From positions 1 through 41,370 of the forward strand of contig CAIWCC010000200.1 of NCBI GenBank assembly GCA_903911085.1: DNA of 41,370 nt, given 5' to 3'. Numbering within the stretch: the first letter of the stretch is position 1; every line of letters starts with the position of its first letter. Source of the DNA: an uncultured Bacteroidales bacterium (GTDB lineage: Bacteria; Bacteroidota; Bacteroidia; Bacteroidales; Paludibacteraceae). Position numbers and translations under genes: made by a program. A model generated the notes under the pieces. It was not told the origin of the DNA. It saw nothing but the letters and a program-made list of their open reading frames with translations, and made no database searches. Shown here piece by piece: positions 7,220 to 12,921 of the stretch.

Positions 7220-8195
7220 TTTTTGATGGGTGTGATTGATTTGAAGAATCGGCTGTTTGTTGTTTTTCTTTATGTATGTGCTTGATAATCATTTTCTTTT
7301 CTATTTTTTTAACTACAGGTTTCTTTTGCATTACAAAACATAGATCCACAACCATAGAACCCAAAAGCAATATTAACAACAAATAAATCAATCGTTTACT
7401 TCGTGATGTTGGTATTTTTTTTGTTGAACCCGATTGTTTCACTTCCGAATTTTGAATAATAGAGCTGGATTCTATTTCAAACAAAGCAGCAGTTAGATTG
7501 TCGTGCCGTCCACCGTTTTCAAATCCAATCGCATCAATCTTATCTACTAATTGAGTGATAATTGTTTCAATATCTGATTTCTGACTAACCATTTCCACTA
7601 ATTCATTTTCAGGTACAGCCCCCCAAATACCATCCGTACACAACAGAAAGCGGTCTCCTTTTTGATACGATAAATTATCTGTAATTTCAATATCAACAGT
7701 TGCACGAATACCTAACCCACGAGTAATGATATTTGATTTTTCGGACAGACGGGCTTGTTCTTCGTTTATTAATCCTGCTTTTACTAATTCGAAAACGTGT
7801 GAGTGGTCAAAAGTACGATGAAGTATTTTTCCTTCCTTGAGTTGATATATTCTACTATCGCCTACATGAGCACAAATGGCTTTGTCAGGTGTAAGCAACA
7901 AAGCCACCACCGTAGTGCCCATTCCTTTTCCTAATATGAAGGATTGGCTTTCTTTCCAAATAAAAGAGTTCGCATTTTCAATAGCTTTATTTAATGCTTC
8001 AACTGGTTTTTTATTGCTGCTTATTAAAAGACTATTTAGAATTATTTGCACTGCTTTTTCAGCTGCATGTCTTCCGCCATTATGACCACCCATACCATCG
8101 CATACAACGATTAATTCACCGTAGGGAGTTTTTGCTGTGCCGTAAAAGTCTTGGTTTTCAGTGCGACCGCCAGTTTTGGATTGGATATATATCAT
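7188..8195 (-). CDS. PP2C-type Ser/Thr phosphatase with C-terminal membrane anchor
   Basis: A 335-residue PP2C/PPM phosphatase. The metal-binding motifs are present: RTENQD (11-16), VCDGMGGHNGG (31-41), HVGDSRIY, LCTDGIWG and GGRHDNL. Length of the catalytic domain is normal (about 240). A single transmembrane helix (about 270-288) and a basic/polar tail follow, so the enzyme faces the cytoplasm at the inner membrane. It should reverse phosphorylation by the kinase encoded two genes on. It heads the operon PP2C, FHA-protease, coiled coil, kinase. Upstream are a TAATTTTG -7 box and a LytTR-like tandem operator. Confidence 0.92.
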   Translation of the reverse strand: MIYIQSKTGGRTENQDFYGTAKTPYGELIVVCDGMGGHNGGRHAAEKAVQIILNSLLISSNKKPVEALNKAIENANSFIWKESQSFILGKGMGTTVVALLLTPDKAICAHVGDSRIYQLKEGKILHRTFDHSHVFELVKAGLINEEQARLSEKSNIITRGLGIRATVDIEITDNLSYQKGDRFLLCTDGIWGAVPENELVEMVSQKSDIETIITQLVDKIDAIGFENGGRHDNLTAALFEIESSSIIQNSEVKQSGSTKKIPTSRSKRLIYLLLILLLGSMVVDLCFVMQKKPVVKKIEKKMIIKHIHKEKQQTADSSNQSHPSKNENNQNWKKS

Positions 8196-8221
8196 TATGG
8201 ATATTTATTAATATTACATTG

Positions 8222-8229
8222 CAAAATTA
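8222..8229 (-). promoter_or_regulatory. Predicted -7 box of the PP2C-FHA-kinase operon
   Basis: The minus strand reads TAATTTTG, a match to TAnnTTTG, about 27 bases before the PP2C start codon. It is 40 bases from the nearer TGTATGA repeat, the same distance as in front of the lipoprotein gene. Confidence 0.55.
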
Positions 8230-8268
8230 AAAGAATATAACAATCAATTAAAATCTTTTTAGTGTTAA

Positions 8269-8296
8269 TGTATGAAAAGTAGGCTTTATTGTATGA
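8269..8296 (-). promoter_or_regulatory. LytTR-like tandem operator upstream of PP2C operon
   Basis: Direct TGTATGA copies (plus sense) lie at 8269-8275 and 8290-8296, period 21 bp. The distal copy sits in TTATTGTATGAAATG, matching 14 of 15 bases of the copy at 1233-1247. It lies right between the LytTR-FHA regulator gene and the operon it presumably controls, in activator position upstream of the -7 box. Confidence 0.62.
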
Positions 8297-8305
8297 AATG
8301 GATTA

Positions 8306-9022
8306 TCAGAAAATTTCTGTTTTATCCAAATCCGCAAATTCCAATTGAAAATCAGTATTTCCTGCTTTAATCTTGACTCCGATATTTATTGGTTGAGGCG
8401 TTTCCGGTGAAATTCGCTCTAAAGAAAGGAATGTGCCGTTTGCACTATTTAGGTCATAAAGCTTAAACTCATATTTTCTCTCTGAAATTTGACAAGATAC
8501 TTCAATATCAAAATGCAACCGGCTAATTTTACTATCGCCATTATCAATAGGATGTTCACATTCAATGGAGTTCGTTTTTCGTCCAAAACGGTTATGCCCT
8601 AAATGAAGTTGATAAATCTTGCGGGTTTGTAAATCACGTAATTGAACTTCGTTTAAAATTTTTATCGGTGTTCCCTCTTGCGTTTCTTTTAGTTTCTTCA
8701 GTGCTTCTTTGGATACCTCTAACTCAAAGAACTTATCGCTATTCGGTACTGATAGAATTAACTTTTTCCGTAGTGTTTGAATGGAATATATAAAAGCTTT
8801 GCGAATAATTAAATCTCTTCCCACTCTTTCAAACATATCTGATTGTAAGCCTAATTGTTCATCAAGTTTCAATTGCACTTTTGACAGATTCATGGTCAAC
8901 AGTTGCACTTTCCTGGAAGTAAGCATCATTTTAGAATAATTACCATCTGCCTGAAAGTAAACAATATCTTCAGGGTTTATCTGAATAAGTTCATCACGGG
9001 ATTTAAAAATAAGATTGTTCAT
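8306..9022 (-). CDS. LytTR DNA-binding protein fused to an FHA domain
   Basis: This 238-residue protein starts with a LytTR domain (about 1-115): IVYFQADGNYSKMML, LTMNLSKVQLKL, and FERVGRDLIIRKAFIYSI are typical. It has no response-regulator receiver domain. Instead the C-terminal half (about 120-238) is an FHA domain: HLGHNRFGRKTNSIECEHP, ISRLHFDIEV and LYDLNSANGTFLS, with the R, SRxH and NG residues kept. It would therefore sense phosphothreonine, most likely placed by the nearby kinase, and bind tandem sites such as those at 8269-8296 and 1216-1243. It is transcribed just ahead of the PP2C operon, with a possible own promoter at 9038-9045. Confidence 0.88.
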   Translation of the reverse strand: MNNLIFKSRDELIQINPEDIVYFQADGNYSKMMLTSRKVQLLTMNLSKVQLKLDEQLGLQSDMFERVGRDLIIRKAFIYSIQTLRKKLILSVPNSDKFFELEVSKEALKKLKETQEGTPIKILNEVQLRDLQTRKIYQLHLGHNRFGRKTNSIECEHPIDNGDSKISRLHFDIEVSCQISERKYEFKLYDLNSANGTFLSLERISPETPQPINIGVKIKAGNTDFQLEFADLDKTEIF

Positions 9023-9037
9023 AATTATTCAATTTTA

Positions 9038-9045
9038 CAAAATTA
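9038..9045 (-). promoter_or_regulatory. Possible -7 box of the LytTR-FHA gene
   Basis: The minus strand reads TAATTTTG, identical to the predicted PP2C -7 box, 15 bases before the start codon. No clear -33 element and no TGTATGA tandem site is seen upstream, so self-regulation by the same operator is not supported. Confidence 0.35.
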
Positions 9046-9460
9046 ATTTCAATGCCTAAAGAAAATAAAATCCAGAAGTTATAACAAATTCTTAATCTCC
9101 AAATAGTATTTCTTTTTAAGTTTTTAATAAATTCTTACGTGCTAGTGTTTTTTAATAAATTTAAGTGTCAAAGATAAACACTATTATTTACATAAACAAA
9201 ATTTTACTAATTTAATTTCTAATTTATCAAACGGACTTTTTATTTGGTCAAATCCTTTGCCAGTAATGTGTTTATGTTTCGGTTGTTTTACTATTTTCAT
9301 GCCCTAACAGATTTTATATCAGTATCCACTTCAAGTAAATGAGTAACCAAAGACTAAAAAATGTAGCATCAGATTGATTCTTATCCCGAAGTCAGATTTT
9401 ATGTGTATGTCTGGCTTATAAGTTGGATATTTTTGCGCTTATTAATATTGCAATTATGGT

Positions 9461-9668
9461 GTTCCTTCGTACCATATAGGGGGCATGTTCGTATCTCCTT
9501 ATCTATTATTATATGGATATCCCATAGATATCCCATATATATCCCTACCTTGTCCCATATTATTTATGCAATGGAATATCATAGGAATATTGTATTGTTA
9601 TAATTAAATGAGTTATATTTATATGGATAATATGGTACGGTCATGCTGCGAACATGCAGCGAAGGAAC
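9461..9668. repeat. MITE-like element with matching inverted ends
   Basis: The two ends share three inverted segments. GTTCCTTCG (9461-9469) matches CGAAGGAAC (9660-9668). GCATGTTCG (9483-9491) matches CGAACATGC (9649-9657). TACCATAT (9470-9477) matches ATATGGTA (9630-9637), but in a different order on the right side. The middle is AT-rich with repeated ATATCCCATA words. No coding capacity and no clear target duplication. Confidence 0.45.
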
Positions 9669-9775
9669 AACAAAAGTGAATTATCAATTATACCATCAGA
9701 AGACATAAACCGATTGCCATTAAATTTTTTTTCGCCAGTTTTTTTATTTATCTAGCCCTTATTCTATATTTTCAT

Positions 9776-9783
9776 TAACTTTG
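9776..9783 (+). promoter_or_regulatory. recQ -7 box
   Basis: TAACTTTG fits the TAnnTTTG consensus and lies 16 bases before the recQ ATG at 9800. No clear -33 TTTG is seen. Confidence 0.5.
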
Positions 9784-9799
9784 CTGAAAAAAATAATCT

Positions 9800-11716
9800 A
9801 TGCAAAAATACCTCACCATTCTAAAGCAATACTGGGGCTACGATCAGTTCCGAGCTTTGCAGGGCGACATTATTCAAAGTATCGCTTCTGGACGTGATAC
9901 ACTTGGATTGATGCCTACTGGTGGTGGAAAATCGCTTACATTTCAGGTGCCAACAATGGCAATGGAAGGCCTTTGCGTGGTGGTTACGCCCTTGATAGCT
10001 CTAATGAAAGATCAAGTGGATAACCTAAAAAAACGCGGTATTTCGGCAGCTGCTATTTTTTCGGGCATGTCGTCAAAAGATATTATGTTGACATTGGATA
10101 ATAGCGTACATGGAGCTTATAAATTTCTATATGTTTCGCCCGAACGCTTGGCAACGCCTCTGTTTATGCAAAAAATTGAGCAAACACAAGTTTGCATGAT
10201 TGCCGTCGATGAGTCGCACTGTATCTCACAGTGGGGTTACGATTTTCGTCCGTCGTACTTACGTATAGCAGATATTAGGGAGTTGTTGCCCGAAGTGCCA
10301 ATTCTGGCTCTTACCGCCACTGCTACTCCCGAAGTGGTAGACGATATTCAAAAACAATTGCATTTTCGTGCACCAAATTTATTTCAAAAAAGTTTTCATC
10401 GTTCCAATTTGGCTTATGTGGTGCGTACGGTTGAAAATAAGGATGAAAATCTGCTTAAAATTTTAGAAAAAGTTCCAGGAACTTCGGTTGTTTATGTGCG
10501 CAACCGTAAGAAAACAAAGGAAGTTGCTGAGTTTTTGGTTCAAAATGGAATTTCGGCCGAGCATTTTCATGCTGGTCTGAAAAACGAAACTAAGGATGCC
10601 AAACAAAGCCGTTGGAAAAATGGCGAAACTCGAGTAATTGTTTCTACCAATGCTTTTGGTATGGGCATCGACAAAGCTGAGGTGCGCACAGTGGTGCATT
10701 TGGATTTACCCGACTCGGTGGAAGCATATTTTCAAGAAGCTGGACGAGCTGGGCGCGATGAACTAAAGGCTTATGCTGTATTGCTTTACAACAATGGCGA
10801 TGCGGTGAAAATGCGAAAACGAGTTGCCGATACTTTTCCGGGTAAAGAAATGGTGCGGAAAGTGTATGAAGCTTTGGGCAATTATCTCCAAATGGGTGTT
10901 GGTTCAGGATTGGACAAGGTTTTTGCATTCGACATTTCAGATTTTTGTATCAAATTCAAATTACCAATTCTTATCACGTATAGTTGTTTGAAAATACTAC
11001 AACAAGCTGGATATATCGAACTTACCGAAGAACAAGATAGTTCGTCGCGTGTACTTTTTATTGTCAACAAAGACGATTTATACAAAACAAAACAAACACC
11101 TGAGCAAGACAAATTAATTCATATTTTATTACGTTCGTACACAGGTTTATTTGCCGATTTGGCCTCAATAAGCGAAGAAACCTTGGCACAACGCCTACAA
11201 TGGACGCGTGAAAAAGTATATGAGCAGTTGGTGGGTTTAGCCAAAGATCATATTATTCAGTATATTCCACGAAAAAAAACGCCTTATCTAACTTATGTTC
11301 ATGAGCGGGTGGAAACAGAGCGCGTAGTTTTAGGCAAAGAAGCTTATGATGACCGTCGTGATAGGTACATTTCGCGCGTTAAAAGTGTTTTGGATTATGC
11401 CAAAGAAGAAAACATTTGCAGAAATCAAATGTTATTAGCATACTTTGGCGAGAAGAATTCTAACCCTTGTGGTAAGTGCGATATTTGCCTAAAGAAAAGA
11501 GAATCAAACCTATCAACCGATGATTTTGAAACTATTCGACTTGAAATTCAACAATTATTAACACAAGAGGAATTGTCGGTAAATGCATTGGTAAAAAAAG
11601 TGCCTTTCAAAGAGCCTAAAGTATTGAATGTCATTAGATTTATGATTGATAATGGACAAATTCAAGAAAATGAATTGATGCGACTTAAAAACATAAAACA
11701 TAATGAGATACAATAG
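9800..11716 (+). CDS. recQ: ATP-dependent DNA helicase RecQ
   Basis: A 638-residue 3'-5' DNA helicase of recombination and repair. Motifs: Walker A MPTGGGKS (38-45), Walker B-type DESH (137-140) in VDESHCISQWGYDFRPSYL, LTATATP (motif III), SVVYVRNRKK and the motif V/VI region STNAFGMGIDK...QEAGRAGRD. The RQC zinc site is Cys540, Cys557, Cys560 and Cys563, followed by a winged helix. There is no HRDC domain, so it is a short-form RecQ; Bacteroidota commonly carry more than one. A TAACTTTG promoter precedes it. No operon partner is evident; the next gene has its own -7 box. Confidence 0.95.
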   Translation: MQKYLTILKQYWGYDQFRALQGDIIQSIASGRDTLGLMPTGGGKSLTFQVPTMAMEGLCVVVTPLIALMKDQVDNLKKRGISAAAIFSGMSSKDIMLTLDNSVHGAYKFLYVSPERLATPLFMQKIEQTQVCMIAVDESHCISQWGYDFRPSYLRIADIRELLPEVPILALTATATPEVVDDIQKQLHFRAPNLFQKSFHRSNLAYVVRTVENKDENLLKILEKVPGTSVVYVRNRKKTKEVAEFLVQNGISAEHFHAGLKNETKDAKQSRWKNGETRVIVSTNAFGMGIDKAEVRTVVHLDLPDSVEAYFQEAGRAGRDELKAYAVLLYNNGDAVKMRKRVADTFPGKEMVRKVYEALGNYLQMGVGSGLDKVFAFDISDFCIKFKLPILITYSCLKILQQAGYIELTEEQDSSSRVLFIVNKDDLYKTKQTPEQDKLIHILLRSYTGLFADLASISEETLAQRLQWTREKVYEQLVGLAKDHIIQYIPRKKTPYLTYVHERVETERVVLGKEAYDDRRDRYISRVKSVLDYAKEENICRNQMLLAYFGEKNSNPCGKCDICLKKRESNLSTDDFETIRLEIQQLLTQEELSVNALVKKVPFKEPKVLNVIRFMIDNGQIQENELMRLKNIKHNEIQ

Positions 11717-11776
11717 AAATGGACTTTCGGCAATTTGAAATTTCGTACACTGTGAAAAAACATATAAAAAAAATAT

Positions 11777-11784
11777 TACCTTTG
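11777..11784 (+). promoter_or_regulatory. -7 box of the E2-like gene
   Basis: TACCTTTG matches TAnnTTTG and lies about 46 bases before the ATG at 11831. This suggests the gene is transcribed separately from recQ. Confidence 0.45.
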
Positions 11785-11830
11785 ACCCACAATTGTAATA
11801 AGTAAGAAAAAAACACAAAAAGTAAAGTCT

Positions 11831-12748
11831 ATGGATAAAGCGAATAAATTGAATTATTTCAAATGGAGTTTGGGCGATAGATATGATGGTTGGCGATTGC
11901 GAAAAGTGGATGCATTGTTTTCAGTTTCATCTTTTTTACAACCAAAACGTGTAGAATCGGAAGTTTTTTTTGAAATAAATATTCCTATTGATAAAATTGA
12001 AAATTTTGTTCGAGAACAGAAAGAAAATATTCCTGGAGTATCTATTATGCATGTGGTAATGGCTTCACTGGTTCGATTAATTTCGCAACGACCACACGTC
12101 AACCGTTTTGTGGTGTGGAATAAGCTTTTTGCCCGTAACCATGTGAGTTTTTCATTGGCAATTAAGCGTTCGATGACCGACGAAGGTGAAGAAACGGTTA
12201 TTAAACCCTACTTTTTACCTACCGATACCTTGGCCGATGTGGTAGAAAAGGTACGTTTAGAAGTTGAAAAAAACAAAAAAGAAGGAGAAGAAAACTCCTC
12301 TGATTCAATATCTAAAGTAATGAATCTGCTTCCAGATTTTTTATTGAGAACAGTAATATTTTTTGTACTACAATTAGATAAAATTGGTATTTTACCTAAG
12401 ATGATGTTCGACGCAAGTCCTTTTCACACTACACTGTTTTTGACAAATAGTGGATCGATAGGAATTGAGCCTATTTATCATCATTTGTACGAATTAGGTA
12501 CTTGTAGCATGTTTGTTTCGATGGGAAAAAAGGAAAGAAATTCGAGTACCGAAAAAGATGGTAAAGTAAAACAAACCAAGTCGATGAAGTTGAAATTTGT
12601 ACTTGATGAGCGTATTTGCGACGGTTTTTATTATGCTACCACCATTCGGATGATTGATAAAATACTTAACGACCCCGATCAATTGTTGAAACCACCTCAT
12701 AGCGTGGTAGTTGATTCTGGCGTTGGTAAAAAGCGTGCCGATTTGTAA
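11831..12748 (+). CDS. E2/CAT-fold acyltransferase-like protein without catalytic His
   Basis: A 305-residue protein resembling the catalytic domain of 2-oxoacid dehydrogenase E2 (chloramphenicol acetyltransferase fold) with no lipoyl or E1/E3-binding domain. The segments VSIMHVVMASLVRLISQRPHVNRFV, HTTLFLTNSGSIGIEPIYHHLYELGTCSMFVSMGK and LKFVLDERICDGFYYA (about 253-269) correspond to the substrate channel and the active-site loop. The E2 motif DHRxxDG reads DERICDG here, so Glu260 replaces the catalytic histidine. No E1, E3 or lipoylation gene is near. It may be a structural relative or have a changed activity rather than a pyruvate dehydrogenase subunit. It ends just before a strong terminator. 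Confidence 0.75.
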   Translation: MDKANKLNYFKWSLGDRYDGWRLRKVDALFSVSSFLQPKRVESEVFFEINIPIDKIENFVREQKENIPGVSIMHVVMASLVRLISQRPHVNRFVVWNKLFARNHVSFSLAIKRSMTDEGEETVIKPYFLPTDTLADVVEKVRLEVEKNKKEGEENSSDSISKVMNLLPDFLLRTVIFFVLQLDKIGILPKMMFDASPFHTTLFLTNSGSIGIEPIYHHLYELGTCSMFVSMGKKERNSSTEKDGKVKQTKSMKLKFVLDERICDGFYYATTIRMIDKILNDPDQLLKPPHSVVVDSGVGKKRADL

Positions 12749-12788
12749 TTTGCTTTTTATTAGTAGTGTACTAATTAAATAATACCAT

Positions 12789-12837
12789 TGAACCACAACA
12801 AGTCACGTTATAAAACGTGTGATCTTGTTGTGGTTCA
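12789..12837. terminator. Two-way terminator hairpin between convergent genes
   Basis: TGAACCACAACAAG (12789-12802) pairs perfectly with CTTGTTGTGGTTCA (12824-12837), and the stem continues inside with TCACGTT (12803-12809) against AACGTGTGA with one bulge. The stem is over 20 bp, symmetric, and lies between the plus-strand E2-like gene and the minus-strand regulator gene that converges on it. Confidence 0.8.
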
Positions 12838-12921
12838 TTATTTATTAGTATAATCAAATTTTTAATGTCGGTAATTTGCGAAATTAACTTCAAACATTTT
12901 TAATTATAGCTAAAATCATTT

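Larger units (their letters stand above)
9046..9799. other. Long gene-free spacer between the accessory block and recQ
   Basis: About 750 bases without a convincing gene. A 66-residue plus-strand frame at 9403-9603 has no start context or recognisable features and overlaps a repeat, so it is not called. The spacer contains a MITE-like inverted-repeat element (9461-9668) and the recQ promoter near its right end. Confidence 0.6.

Noticed and set aside
3632-9022. Type VI secretion regulatory cassette (kinase/PP2C/FHA)
   Set aside because: No secretion structural genes are in the window, and the FHA proteins have other partners (protease, LytTR).
9403-9603. 66-residue plus-strand open frame
   Set aside because: Hydrophobic low-complexity frame across an AT-rich inverted-repeat element, without start context or recognisable motif.
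11831-12748. Pyruvate dehydrogenase E2 subunit
   Set aside because: There is no lipoyl or peripheral subunit-binding domain, the catalytic His is replaced, and E1/E3 genes are absent nearby.
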